From Janthinobacterium sp. (lineage in GTDB: Bacteria; Pseudomonadota; Gammaproteobacteria; Burkholderiales; Burkholderiaceae_D): a DNA stretch of 64,000 nt. The translations under genes were made by a program, and so were the position numbers. Below, one piece after another: positions 1-9,372 of the stretch (its first letter is position 1; each line of letters begins with the position of its first letter). The notes below the pieces were generated by a model, which worked only from the letters and a program-made list of their open reading frames with translations, did no database searches and was not told the origin of the DNA. The DNA is taken from NCBI RefSeq assembly GCF_009923995.1, contig NZ_RFSK01000004.1, positions 1 to 64,000 of the forward strand. Reading direction: 5' to 3'.

Positions 1-1
1 C

Positions 2-160
2 CGCCTGCGGGAATGGCTGCGGCCGTTTCACGGGGTGGCCACGCGCTACCTGCCGAACTACCTGGGATGGCGCTGGATACTCGACGCCGGGCGCATCCGC
101 TCGCCAGAAACCTTATTGAAGGCAACGTTGGGAGCGTTCCCACACTTGATGGTGACATAG
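2..160 (+). pseudogene. 3' end of an IS transposase (cut by window edge)
   Basis: The frame starting at base 2 reads without a stop for 52 codons to TAG at 158-160. The peptide contains REWLRPFHGVATRYLPNYLG and ends FPHLMVT. The FHGVAT-YLPNYLGWR block is typical of the C-terminus of IS1595-like (ISXO2-type DDE) transposases. Only the C-terminal tail lies in the window, so whether the element is intact cannot be judged; it is listed as pseudogene only because it is partial here. No convincing terminal inverted repeat was found between the stop and the following terminator. Family assignment is from memory of the motif. Confidence 0.6.
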
Positions 161-163
161 CCG

Positions 164-195
164 AAAAAAAACCCGCCGCTGCGCGGCAGGGCGGG
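164..195 (-). terminator. Rho-independent terminator of the sialidase operon
   Basis: On the minus strand a GC-rich hairpin (GCCGC pairing with GCGGC around a 3-nt loop, extended by CCC/GGG) is followed by eight T residues. It lies 55 bp beyond the sialidase stop codon and closes the porin-nanM-nagA-lipoprotein-sialidase operon. Confidence 0.8.
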
Positions 196-249
196 AAAGA
201 GGGGGGTAACAGGAAACAACAGGGAACAACAGCGAAGGACGGGGACGGC

Positions 250-1428
250 TCAGGGTGCCGTGATCACGGTACTGAGCGGTATCTTCATGAAGCGGATGCC
301 GTTGCTGCCGTTTTCGTACAGGATGCCGAGGTTGCCGGCATCCACTTGCGTCAGGTCGCTGTAGGCGGAGGCGCCCGCCGTGATCAGCAGGGAAAACGGC
401 CAGCTCTGGCCATCGTCCTTGCTGGCGCGCACGGTGAGGTTGTTGCGGCTGCTGGTGGAGGCGGGATTGGCGTGGAACAGGTATTGCTTGCCATTCCAGC
501 CCAGGTTCAGCAGGCTGCCTTCGCACACGGGATCGATCAGGGTGGCGTTGGCGAAGCCGGCGCTGAAATTGGCGCCGCCGTCGGAACTGACGGAGACGAT
601 GCGTTTTTTCGTCAGCCCGCTCTGATCGCGGCTGTTGATCATCAGCTGGCTCGTGCTCAGTTCGGCCGCCGTCGACTCGTTGGCCGACGGGTAGCCCGTG
701 TCATTGCCGATCTGGTAAGTGGCGCCATGGTCGTCCGAATAGAATACATAGGCGCGGCCATCCGCATAGCCCGTCTGCGGCGGCCCCGCCGTGAAATTGC
801 CCGGCACGACGAGGCGCCCGGAGCGCATCTGCACGCCGTGGCCCGGACCCATGGCCAGGGTGCGCCAGCCGGCCCCGTTGTTGTACGGTGCCGCGCCGAT
901 CTTCGCCGTCTGCGCCGTGATGTTCGACGGGCTGCCCCACGTCGCGCCGCCATCCGTCGACGTCACCACCCACTGCTCGCGCACGCCGGCGCCGCCGTTG
1001 CGGATGGTGCTTTCGCTGGCATTGCCCGTGTTATAGAACAGGAACAGGCGGCCGCCCGGATACGCGGGGTCCATGGTGTCGAGCACGGGCACCGGGTTGC
1101 CCGCCTGCAGGGTGCCATTCGATGCCACCACGGACAGGGCCGACCACGTCGCGCCCCCATCGAGGCTTTTCTTCATGACCACCTGGATATTGCCGAAGTC
1201 GGCGCAGCCCGACGGCCGGCCTTCCGCGAAGACGAGGATGGTGCCGTTCTGCAATGTCACGACGGCGGGGATGCGGTAGCAGCCATAGCTGGCATCGGAT
1301 GCGGGAAACGGCGTGCTGGCGGAAATGGCCGCCTGGGCCACGGGCGCGGCGCCCAGGCCAAGACCGAGGCCAAGGACGCAGGCGGCGGCCAGGCGGTGCA
1401 GTGATTGAATCGGCAAGACAGTTGACAT
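250..1428 (-). CDS. Exported exo-alpha-sialidase (neuraminidase, GH33-like)
   Basis: The 392-residue protein would hydrolyse terminal sialic acid from glycoconjugates outside the cytoplasm. The N-terminal 34 residues form a signal peptide (hydrophobic LGLGLGLGAAP core, cleavage near AQA-A). The sialidase YRIP motif is at residues 51-54. Several Asp-boxes follow (SLDGGATWS, STDGGATWG, SSDGGANFS, SKDDGQSWP), as expected for a six-bladed propeller. The ATG at 1428 was preferred over an in-frame start 45 nt upstream because AAAGGA lies about 9 nt before it and it begins the signal peptide. It is the last gene of the operon and is followed by a strong terminator. The locus of NanA, NanE, NanK and NagA genes supports sialic acid as the product. 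Confidence 0.93.
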   Translation of the reverse strand: MSTVLPIQSLHRLAAACVLGLGLGLGAAPVAQAAISASTPFPASDASYGCYRIPAVVTLQNGTILVFAEGRPSGCADFGNIQVVMKKSLDGGATWSALSVVASNGTLQAGNPVPVLDTMDPAYPGGRLFLFYNTGNASESTIRNGGAGVREQWVVTSTDGGATWGSPSNITAQTAKIGAAPYNNGAGWRTLAMGPGHGVQMRSGRLVVPGNFTAGPPQTGYADGRAYVFYSDDHGATYQIGNDTGYPSANESTAAELSTSQLMINSRDQSGLTKKRIVSVSSDGGANFSAGFANATLIDPVCEGSLLNLGWNGKQYLFHANPASTSSRNNLTVRASKDDGQSWPFSLLITAGASAYSDLTQVDAGNLGILYENGSNGIRFMKIPLSTVITAP

Positions 1429-1542
1429 TGCGGTGATTCCTTTCCCGGGACCGGGCGTGTCGCGCGGTCCCAAACCATCCCGTACTGGGGAAGTCCCGCG
1501 CGCCTGACGGGTGGCAGGCGCGCGTCCCGTGTCCTTGCCTGC

Positions 1543-2007
1543 CTAGTCGGCCAGCGGCAGCGCGCGCGGCGCACTGGCCTCGTGGCCGTCGGCGACGGCG
1601 CGCCAGCTGGCGCCGCGGATGGCCCAGGCGGCGGGGATGGTCGCGCTCCAGTGGCGGCTGCCGTAGTGCGCGCCCGTCGCCGCGGGGCGGGCCAGGGCCA
1701 CGCGCCCCAGGGTCCTGCCCGCCGCCTGCACCTCCAGCGCGGGATGCTTCACGTCCGCCTGCTCCAGTTCCAGCACGACGGGCACGGCCGCGTAGGCATG
1801 CAAGCCGTCGGCGGCCGGGTATTCCACATAGCCGATGCTCAAGGGGCTGCGCACCGCCCTGGCCGCTTCGGCGGTGACGACCGCTGCCGCCACGGGCGGA
1901 CGCACGGCGGCGCGCGGCGCGGCGGCAGGCGGGACGGCGTCGCCGCCGCAGGCGGCCAGGACCAGGGCCAGCGCCGGCGCGGCGCCCCTACGCGTGGGCC
2001 AGTTCAA
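1543..2007 (-). CDS. Small lipoprotein of unknown function in the sialidase operon
   Basis: With the TTG start at 2007 the product is 154 residues and begins with a compact lipoprotein signal (MNWPTRRG then LALVLAAC, lipobox LAAC with cysteine at residue 20). GGGAGAA lies about 6 nt before this TTG, and the start overlaps the end of nagA by 20 bp, which suggests translational coupling. An in-frame ATG at 2052 would give an unlikely non-hydrophobic N-terminus. After the lipid anchor comes an Ala/Pro linker and then about 110 residues with alternating beta-like stretches. I do not recognise the domain. Its position between nagA and the sialidase gene suggests a surface or periplasmic accessory role in sialoglycan use, which is inference. 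Confidence 0.65.
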   Translation of the reverse strand: MNWPTRRGAAPALALVLAACGGDAVPPAAAPRAAVRPPVAAAVVTAEAARAVRSPLSIGYVEYPAADGLHAYAAVPVVLELEQADVKHPALEVQAAGRTLGRVALARPAATGAHYGSRHWSATIPAAWAIRGASWRAVADGHEASAPRALPLAD

Positions 2008-3115
2008 TGCGTTCTCCCTCGGCCACCACGCCGCGCAGGGCCAGTTGCTCATCGAAAATGGCGATGTCGGCCCAGGCGCCCGCCCGCAGGCGGCCCCGAT
2101 CCGTCACGCCCAGGTAATCGGCCGGATAGGCGGACAGGCGGCGCGAGGCGTCGGCCAGGTCCAGCCCCACGGAGACGAGGTTGCGCAAGGCCTGGTCCAT
2201 GGTCAGACAGGAACCGGCCAGGGTGCCGTCGGCCAGGCGCACGCCGCCCTGGCATTTATGCACCGTGTGGGAGCCGAGGCGGTAATCGCCGTCCGCCATG
2301 CCGGTGGCGGAGGTGGAATCGGTGACGCAGTACAGGTGGGGAATGGCGCGCAGGGCCGCCAGCAGGGCGCCCGGGTGCACGTGCAGCAGGTCGGGGATGA
2401 TTTCCGCGTAGCGCGCATGGGCCAGGGCGGCGCCGACGATGCCGGGCTGGCGGTGGTGCAAGCCCGTCATGGCGTTGAACAGGTGGGCGAAGCTGGTGGC
2501 GCCGTGGCGCAGGCCCGCCACGCCATCGTCGTAGCTGCCGCTCGTGTGGCCGATCTGCATGCGCACGCCGTCGGCGCTCAGTTCGCGGATGATGGCCAGG
2601 TGGCCGGCGATTTCCGGCGCGATGGTGATGACGCGGATGGGCGCCAGGCTGCGCAGGCGGCGCAGGCTGTCGATCACGGCCACGCAGGCATGGTCGGGCT
2701 GGGCGCCCAGCTTTTCCTGGTTGATGAAAGGGCCTTCCAGGTGCACGCCCAGCACGCGGGCGGCGCCCGGCCGGCGCGCGCCGCAGGCCTGCCCCAGTCC
2801 CGCCAGCACGGCTTCCAGTTCGGCCATGGGCGCCGTCATGGTGGTGGCCAGCAGCGAGGTCGTGCCGTGGCGCACGTGGGCGGCGGCGATGCGGGCGGCC
2901 GCGTCGCCGCCCTGCATGATGTCGGCGCCGCCGCCGCCATGCACGTGCAGGTCGATGAAGCCCGGCAGCAGGGTGGCGGCGGGGCCAGGGCCGGGCGCGC
3001 CGGCGCGCTCCTCGATGGCGGCGATGCGCCCGTCCGGCGCCACCGTCAGGGTGCCGTCCAGCCAGTGCGCATCGCACAGGATGCGGCCGTGATGTTGCCG
3101 GTAAGCTTCAGTCAT
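1988..3115 (-). CDS. nagA: N-acetylglucosamine-6-phosphate deacetylase
   Basis: The 375-residue amidohydrolase converts GlcNAc-6-P to glucosamine-6-P and acetate, the step after NanE in sialic acid catabolism. Metal and substrate motifs are visible: DLHVHGGGG, HLEGPFIN, the HLFNAMTGLHHR block, and TDSTSATGM with the catalytic Asp. Length fits the family (about 380). The ATG at 3115 is chosen because it begins MTEAYRQHHGRILCD, the normal NagA N-terminus; the longer in-frame extension reads into the upstream intergenic hairpin. No glucosamine-6-P deaminase (NagB) gene is in the window, so that step must be encoded elsewhere. Confidence 0.93.
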   Translation of the reverse strand: MTEAYRQHHGRILCDAHWLDGTLTVAPDGRIAAIEERAGAPGPGPAATLLPGFIDLHVHGGGGADIMQGGDAAARIAAAHVRHGTTSLLATTMTAPMAELEAVLAGLGQACGARRPGAARVLGVHLEGPFINQEKLGAQPDHACVAVIDSLRRLRSLAPIRVITIAPEIAGHLAIIRELSADGVRMQIGHTSGSYDDGVAGLRHGATSFAHLFNAMTGLHHRQPGIVGAALAHARYAEIIPDLLHVHPGALLAALRAIPHLYCVTDSTSATGMADGDYRLGSHTVHKCQGGVRLADGTLAGSCLTMDQALRNLVSVGLDLADASRRLSAYPADYLGVTDRGRLRAGAWADIAIFDEQLALRGVVAEGERIELAHA

Positions 3116-3142
3116 GATTTTTCTCAATGAATACGGGGAAAC

Positions 3143-3179
3143 GCGCCTGGCGCAGGCCTTGCGGCCCGGGCCAGGCGCC
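3143..3179 (-). other. Intergenic hairpin between nanM and nagA
   Basis: The 74-bp gap between nanM and nagA holds a long inverted repeat whose arms read GCGCCTGGC and GCCAGGCGC. There is no following T tract on the minus strand, so it is not a classical terminator. It could be an mRNA-stabilising or processing element that adjusts nagA expression relative to nanM. Confidence 0.45.
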
Positions 3180-3189
3180 ACGGGCAATG

Positions 3190-4338
3190 TCAGTGCAGGA
3201 TCTGCACGGCCTTGCCATCCCATTGCAGCAGGAACACGTCCTTGCTGGCGGCGCCACCGTCGAGCTCGCCGCCGATGACCAGCACGCCGTCATCCAGCTG
3301 GATGCCCGTACCGTAGCCCAGGCCCGCCGGCAGCTTGCCCGCGTGCGACCATTTGCCGTCGCGGCGCGCATAGATGTCATCGCGCCAGGTCTTCTTCAAG
3401 CCCTTGTGCGCATAGTTCTGGCCCCCGTCGAACTGCTGCCAGGCGCCGGGAAAGTTGGCGCCGCCCGCCACCAGCAGCACCTTGCCGCTGTAGCCGGCGA
3501 ACGCACCCGCCACGCCTTCCTGGCGCGCGGCGCCCGGCGGCGCGGGCAGCTTGCCGCCTTGCTTCCACGTCAGCTTGTCGCCGTCGATGGCGACTTCCTT
3601 GACCTGCGGCGAACGCAGGCCCGGCTTGATCTCGCCATTCACCATGGTGAGCACGTTGCCGTGCACGGCAACGCCCGCGCCCACGGTGGGCAGCTGCGGG
3701 TCCGTGCCTAGGTTGCGCCACTGGTTCGTCTGCGGGTTGTAGCTCATCACTTGCGCCGTCCACAGATAGTCCTGCGGGCGCTGGTCGAAGTAGTGGCCGG
3801 CGACGGCGGCCTGGCGTTCCTTGTTGTCGGCCGCGCCCACGGCGTAGTCCTGGAAATAGCCGTCGAAGATGGCCTTGTTGACGCCGCCGAAGAAGACAAT
3901 GTTGCGCTGGTCGACGGAAACTACGCTGGCCGTGAAGATGCCCAGCGGCGCCCGCGTGGGCAGCTGGCGCCAGCTGTTGGCGGCCGGATCGTACACATAG
4001 GCCGTGTCGAAGACCGTCAGGGCCTTGTCCTCGGGCGCGTTCTTGCCCGAGCCGCCGAACAGGTAGACCAGGCCGTTGATGGCGACGGCATTGGCTGCGT
4101 CGCGGGCCGCGTCGGGAAACGGCGCCAGCGCCACCCAGGATGCGCCCGGCGTACCCGTGTCGAGCGCATACCAGGCCTTGCCGGCCGAACCGAGGCCCGC
4201 GTAGACGGTGGCGCCGATGCGCGCGCCGGCGCCATTCTTGATGGGGGCGGGGAAGTCGGGCCAGCGGGGGGCGGCGTCAGCGGCCTGGACGGAGGAAAAC
4301 GCGCAGCACAGCAGCAATGCACAGCTCAGTTTTTTCAT
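3190..4338 (-). CDS. nanM: Periplasmic N-acetylneuraminate epimerase (mutarotase), Kelch-type
   Basis: The 382-residue protein has a signal peptide (MKKLSCALLLCCAFSSVQA) and a Kelch beta-propeller with repeated VYLFGG, IVFFGG and VLVIGG blades. NanM speeds conversion of alpha- to beta-sialic acid released by sialidases. The NGEIKPGLR motif holds the Glu and Arg known to matter in E. coli NanM. The start is set at 4338 by the signal peptide; no good Shine-Dalgarno sequence is visible upstream. It lies 38 bp after the porin gene in the same operon. A second paralogue without signal peptide lies at 14652-15773. Confidence 0.92.
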   Translation of the reverse strand: MKKLSCALLLCCAFSSVQAADAAPRWPDFPAPIKNGAGARIGATVYAGLGSAGKAWYALDTGTPGASWVALAPFPDAARDAANAVAINGLVYLFGGSGKNAPEDKALTVFDTAYVYDPAANSWRQLPTRAPLGIFTASVVSVDQRNIVFFGGVNKAIFDGYFQDYAVGAADNKERQAAVAGHYFDQRPQDYLWTAQVMSYNPQTNQWRNLGTDPQLPTVGAGVAVHGNVLTMVNGEIKPGLRSPQVKEVAIDGDKLTWKQGGKLPAPPGAARQEGVAGAFAGYSGKVLLVAGGANFPGAWQQFDGGQNYAHKGLKKTWRDDIYARRDGKWSHAGKLPAGLGYGTGIQLDDGVLVIGGELDGGAASKDVFLLQWDGKAVQILH

Positions 4339-4376
4339 GATGGAGAGTAGGTAAGGTGGAGGAAAGTGGCCAGCGC

Positions 4377-5516
4377 TTAGAAATTCGTCGTGAAGCCGGC
4401 GCGCAGTTCCGTGAATTTGTTGCCGCTCGTATCCCACTTGCGGTAGGTGGGGCGGAACCAGAACGAGGTCGAGCCGCGCGCCAGGCCCAGGTTCATCTTG
4501 TAGGCCAGCTCCACGCGCAACTGCTTGTAGTCGTTGGCGTCGTTCGGCACCGTGTCGACCTTGTGGATCATGAACACGGGGCGCAGGTGGAAGTTCGGCG
4601 TGACGCTGTACTGGCCGCCCAGGATCAGCTCATTATCCTTGATGCTGCTGCCGTTCGGGCGCTGGGTCTTGTCCTGCACCAGCAGCGCGCGCACGGAGTG
4701 CGTGCCGATGGGCAACATGCCGCCCACCATGATCTGCTTTGTGTCGTACACGCCGTCGGCCAGGGGGCTGTTGTCGCTGGTGGCCAGGGCGTTCTTCAGG
4801 TTCTGCTTCTGCGAGCCGTAGTTCAGGTCGATGCGCGCGGCCGGGTAGTCGAGGCGCGCGCCCAGGATGTAGCCGTTGGCCGCCGTGGTGTTGGGGGCGA
4901 TGTTGGGCGCAGTGGCCGACACCAGCTTGTCATCCGTGAAACTGCTGCCATTCCAGTAGAACTGCGCGCGCAGGGTCGCCACGCCGGCCACTTTCGGGCT
5001 CGTGTAGGTAAGCGAATTGTCGGCCCAGATGGCGTTCGAGATGCGCGTCAGGCCGGCCGGATAGCCCTTGCCGGCGCCCGTGCCCAGTTCGCTCATCTCG
5101 CCGATGTTGCCGCCCGATGCATACGGGTCGAGCACGTTGATATAGCTGTCGAGCCATTGGCGGCCGAAGCGCACGGCGCCGTAGGGGCTGTTGATGCCGC
5201 CCCACGCTTCGCGGTTGCCGAAGGAATTCGTCCACGCGGGTGTCGCATCGCCCGTGACCAGCTTGGTCGAGACGAACAGTTCGGCGCTGAGGCCCGAATT
5301 ATCCAGCGGCAACACGCTGCCGAAGGCCAGCAGCACGCCGGGATGGCTGCGCTGGCGGTGCTCGTTGTCGCCTTGCTCCGTCAAACCCTGGCGATCGCTG
5401 ATCGAATACTCGAACTGACCACTGATGTTAATGGGCGGCAGTGTCACCTGCGCCGAGGCGGAAATGGTGCAGGCCGCCAGTGGGACAGCGATGAGCAGGG
5501 TGCGCTTAACTTTCAT
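4377..5516 (-). CDS. Outer-membrane porin (burkholderial Gram-negative porin family)
   Basis: The 379-residue protein begins with a signal peptide (MKVKRTLLIAVPLAACTISASA) and ends with the terminal Phe (GFTTNF) typical of outer-membrane beta-barrels. The GVRFGRQ-like AVRFGRQ segment and the alternating polar/hydrophobic strands fit the 16-stranded general porin type. GGAGAAG precedes the ATG at 5516. It is the first gene of the second sialic acid operon, directly after the shared operator-like site, so it probably serves the role that NanC plays in E. coli: uptake of sialic acid or sialo-oligosaccharides across the outer membrane. That substrate link is inferred from context. Confidence 0.88.
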   Translation of the reverse strand: MKVKRTLLIAVPLAACTISASAQVTLPPINISGQFEYSISDRQGLTEQGDNEHRQRSHPGVLLAFGSVLPLDNSGLSAELFVSTKLVTGDATPAWTNSFGNREAWGGINSPYGAVRFGRQWLDSYINVLDPYASGGNIGEMSELGTGAGKGYPAGLTRISNAIWADNSLTYTSPKVAGVATLRAQFYWNGSSFTDDKLVSATAPNIAPNTTAANGYILGARLDYPAARIDLNYGSQKQNLKNALATSDNSPLADGVYDTKQIMVGGMLPIGTHSVRALLVQDKTQRPNGSSIKDNELILGGQYSVTPNFHLRPVFMIHKVDTVPNDANDYKQLRVELAYKMNLGLARGSTSFWFRPTYRKWDTSGNKFTELRAGFTTNF

Positions 5517-5605
5517 TGACTTCTCCAGTTGTTTGTTACTTGTTTTTGTTGGAAAGAATTTCAATACATGAGCATTTGGGTGGGGTGCTGCTTGGCTCGA
5601 AAATC

Positions 5606-5642
5606 AGTGTAAAGATATATGATATCTAATGTCAAACAACTT
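5606..5642 (-). promoter_or_regulatory. Putative promoter/operator of the porin-nanM-nagA-sialidase operon
   Basis: On the minus strand TTGACA (bases 5630-5635) forms a perfect -35 box, with TACACT about 18 bp downstream as the best -10. The plus-strand block 5621-5642, containing ATGTCAAACAACTT, is repeated with only two mismatches at 15844-15865 ahead of the other sialic acid operon. TTGTTTGACA resembles the TNGTNNNACNA half-type operators of FadR-family regulators, one of which is encoded at 13945-14637. Confidence 0.6.
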
Positions 5643-5741
5643 ATAAGCTTGTTGCTTTTTTGTTCGATCAGGGTGTTTACGGGGCAGGGACGAACGGCTG
5701 CAGCCCGCATGGCGCGGGCCTTTGCAGCCTGGCGGACGGGG

Positions 5742-6617
5742 TCAGGCGGGGCAGGCGGCCGCACCCAGCAAGCCCGCATCCGCGCCGAGCCGGGCCGCCC
5801 CCAGCGATGGCGGGCAGGGCAGGGACAGCCCCGCCAGGGCGCTGGCGATGCGTCCCAGCATGCCCGCCGCCAGCCCCACGCTGCCGCCGATGACGACGGC
5901 GTCGAGGTCCACGCTCATGTGCAGGCCGGCGATGGCTTCGGCCACGCCCAGGGCTGCGTGGTCGAGGATGGCGGCCGCGCGCGGTTCCGTCGCCGCCAGG
6001 GCGAACAGGGCCGCGCTGTCCAGCGGCCGTCCGAAGACGGCGCTGGCCTGGCGCGCCAGGGCCGTGCCCGACGCCAGCATTTCCAGGCAACCCGGCCGGC
6101 CGCAGCCGCACAGGCTGACACCGTCGGCGGGCGCCAGCCGGCTGGGCGCGTGGCCCACGTGGCCGGCTAGGCCGTGCGGCCCCGCGCGCAGGCGGTGGTC
6201 CAGTACGAGGCCGCCGCCCACCCCCGTCGACAGGGTGATGAACAGCAGGTTGGCGGGGTAGCCTGCCTCGCCCATGTCGCGCCGGGCGCAGTATTCTCCC
6301 CACGCGGCCGCCTGGGCGTCGTTGAACAGGGTCACGGGACAGGCGAAGCGTGCGCGCAACAGTTGTTCCAATGGAAAACCATTCCAGAAAGAAATGATGC
6401 TGCGGTTCACGGGATACACCTTGCCGCCATCGACGTAGCCGGTGGTGGCCACGCTGATGCGCTCCGGCGCGGGCCAGCCCTCCACCAGCGCGTCGATGGC
6501 GGCGGCAAATCCTGCCGCGTCCACGGCCATGGGCACTTGCCGCCGCGCGCTTATCGCGCCCTCGCGCACGAGGGCGGCGGCCAGCTTGGTGCCGCCGATA
6601 TCGATCGCCAGCAGCAT
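5742..6617 (-). CDS. nanK: N-acetylmannosamine kinase (ROK family)
   Basis: The 291-residue ROK kinase phosphorylates ManNAc to ManNAc-6-P in the cytoplasm. The ATP-binding DIGGTK motif is at residues 6-11, the ROK zinc-binding motif appears as CGCGRPGCLE, and GHVGH precedes it. The chosen ATG at 6617 lies one base after the nanE stop; an in-frame extension upstream would overlap nanE and lacks sense. The ROK family also includes glucokinases, but the immediate nanE and nanA neighbours fix the substrate with good confidence. After the stop a short GCCCGC/GCGGGC hairpin is present before the next operon's promoter. Confidence 0.92.
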   Translation of the reverse strand: MLLAIDIGGTKLAAALVREGAISARRQVPMAVDAAGFAAAIDALVEGWPAPERISVATTGYVDGGKVYPVNRSIISFWNGFPLEQLLRARFACPVTLFNDAQAAAWGEYCARRDMGEAGYPANLLFITLSTGVGGGLVLDHRLRAGPHGLAGHVGHAPSRLAPADGVSLCGCGRPGCLEMLASGTALARQASAVFGRPLDSAALFALAATEPRAAAILDHAALGVAEAIAGLHMSVDLDAVVIGGSVGLAAGMLGRIASALAGLSLPCPPSLGAARLGADAGLLGAAACPA

Positions 6618-6618
6618 C

Positions 6619-7332
6619 TCAGGCCTCGCCCGCCGGCGGCGCGCCATGCAAGGCGGCGGCGAACCACTGCGTGATGTGCTCGATGCGCGTGATGGCGGAA
6701 CCCACCGTGACGCAGCAGGCGCCCGCGCGCAGGCAGTCGGCGGCGTCCTGCGGCGTGCGGATGCGCCCTTCGGCCATCACGCGCACGCCGCGCGCCGCCA
6801 GCTGGCCGATCAGCACCGTGTTGGGCCGGTCTTCCGGCAGGTAGGCCGTGTCCTGCGTGTAGCCGGACAGGGTCGTGCCCACCAGGTCGCAGTCCAGCGC
6901 ATGACAGGCCAGGCCGTCTTCCAGCGTGGAACAGTCGGCCATGGCCGCCTTGCCGGCCGCGCGCACGGCCGCCAGCAGGGTGGCGACCCGCACGGGGCGG
7001 GGGCGGTCCGTGCCGTCGAAGGCGATGATGGCGGCACCCGCGTCGGCCAGGGCATGCACGTCCTCGATGTAGGGCGTGATGCGCACGGGGCTGTCGGCCA
7101 GGTCGCGCTTGACGATGCCGATGAGTATGGCGTGCGGCAAGGCTTGCGCCACGGCGCGCACGTGGTCCGCGCCTTCGATGCGCAGGGCCGTGGCGCCGCC
7201 GTCCATGGCGGCGCGCGCCATGGCAACGATGATGGCGGGGCTGTCCATGGGGCTGTCGTCGAGCGGCTGGCACGATACGACGAGGCCGCCTTGCAGGCGG
7301 GTCAATAGAGAGGTGGGATGCAGATCGGTCAT
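6619..7332 (-). CDS. nanE: N-acetylmannosamine-6-phosphate 2-epimerase
   Basis: The 237-residue TIM-barrel protein converts ManNAc-6-P to GlcNAc-6-P. The family signature is clear: GIVKRDL with catalytic Lys75, the ITPYIEDV segment, DCSTLEDG, and MAEGRI with the catalytic Glu. Length matches the family. It starts 12 bp after the upstream ATPase gene and nearly abuts nanK, so the three are co-transcribed. No clear Shine-Dalgarno sequence is seen, consistent with coupling to upstream translation. Confidence 0.93.
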   Translation of the reverse strand: MTDLHPTSLLTRLQGGLVVSCQPLDDSPMDSPAIIVAMARAAMDGGATALRIEGADHVRAVAQALPHAILIGIVKRDLADSPVRITPYIEDVHALADAGAAIIAFDGTDRPRPVRVATLLAAVRAAGKAAMADCSTLEDGLACHALDCDLVGTTLSGYTQDTAYLPEDRPNTVLIGQLAARGVRVMAEGRIRTPQDAADCLRAGACCVTVGSAITRIEHITQWFAAALHGAPPAGEA

Positions 7333-7344
7333 GGGTCGGTTCGT

Positions 7345-8332
7345 TCAAGCGTGGACAGGGGACGGCGCCAGCAGCAGGCAGGCGGCGTCGTGGTTGGGTT
7401 CGATCGTGCGCAGGGCCGGCACCTGCTGCCGGCAAGCCGGCTGGGCCTGCGGGCAGCGCGTGTGGAAGACGCAGCCCGGCGGCGGCGCCAGCGGGCTGGG
7501 AATCTCTCCGCCCAGCACGTCCTCGGGCGCCATGCGGCGGGCCGGGTCGGCGGCGGGCGAGCTTTTCCACAGGGCCCGCGTGTACGGATGCGCGCCGCCC
7601 GTGGCGATGGCCGCGCGCGGCGCCGCTTCCATCAGGCGGCCCAGGTACAGCACCAGCACGCGGTCGCACATGGCTTGCACCATGGGCAGGTCGTGCGAAA
7701 TGAAAATGATGGACAGGCCAAACTGTTGCTGTAAGTCCAGCAGCAGATTGATGATCTGCGCCTTGACGGAAGCGTCCAGCGCGGCCACGGCTTCGTCGGC
7801 GATCAACACCTTCGGCTGCAGGGCCAGGGCGCGGGCGATCACCACGCGCTGCTTCTGGCCGCCCGACAGTTCATGCGGATAGCGGCGCAGGGCCGTCGCG
7901 GGCAAGCCCACCACGCCCAGCAGGCGGGTGATTTCGGCCAGCTGCTCGTCCTTGCTGCCGCGCCGGTGCAAGATGAACGGTTCGCGCAGGCACTGTTCGA
8001 TGGTCAGGCGGGGGTTCAGGCTGGCGTTCGGGTCCTGGAACACCATCTGCACTTCGCCGCGCAGGCGCCGCAGCGCCTCGCCCCGGTAGCTGGCCAGCGG
8101 CTGGCCTTCGTAGCGGATCTCGCCGCTGTCCGGGCGCAGCAGCTGCATGGCCAGCTTGGCCAGGGTCGACTTGCCGCTGCCCGATTCACCCACGATGCCC
8201 AGCACTTCGCCGCGCCGCAGGCCGAAGCTGACCTCCTGCACGGCCTTCACGGACTGGCGCTTGCCCAGCAGTCCCGCGCGGCTGTGGAAGGCTACGCCCA
8301 CGTGCTCGAAGGACAGAATCTCCTTGCCTACT

Positions 8333-8352
<20 letters not shown>
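7345..8352 (-). CDS. ABC transporter ATP-binding protein (DppF/OppF-like), sialic acid uptake
   Basis: The 335-residue ATPase has Walker [10 protein letters not shown], signature LSGGQKQR and Walker [13 protein letters not shown], followed by the C-terminal oligopeptide-transporter domain with a [14 protein letters not shown] cysteine cluster typical of DppD/DppF subunits. The ATG at 8352 has GGGAG six bases upstream and overlaps the previous ATPase gene by 20 bp. With the paired ATPase, two permeases and binding protein it forms a peptide/opine/nickel-type importer. Sialic acid as substrate is inferred from the surrounding nan genes and from the precedent of SatABCD in Haemophilus ducreyi. 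Confidence 0.88.
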
Positions 8353-9349
<997 letters not shown>

Positions 9350-9372
9350 CACATCTCCTTGCTATATTGGAA

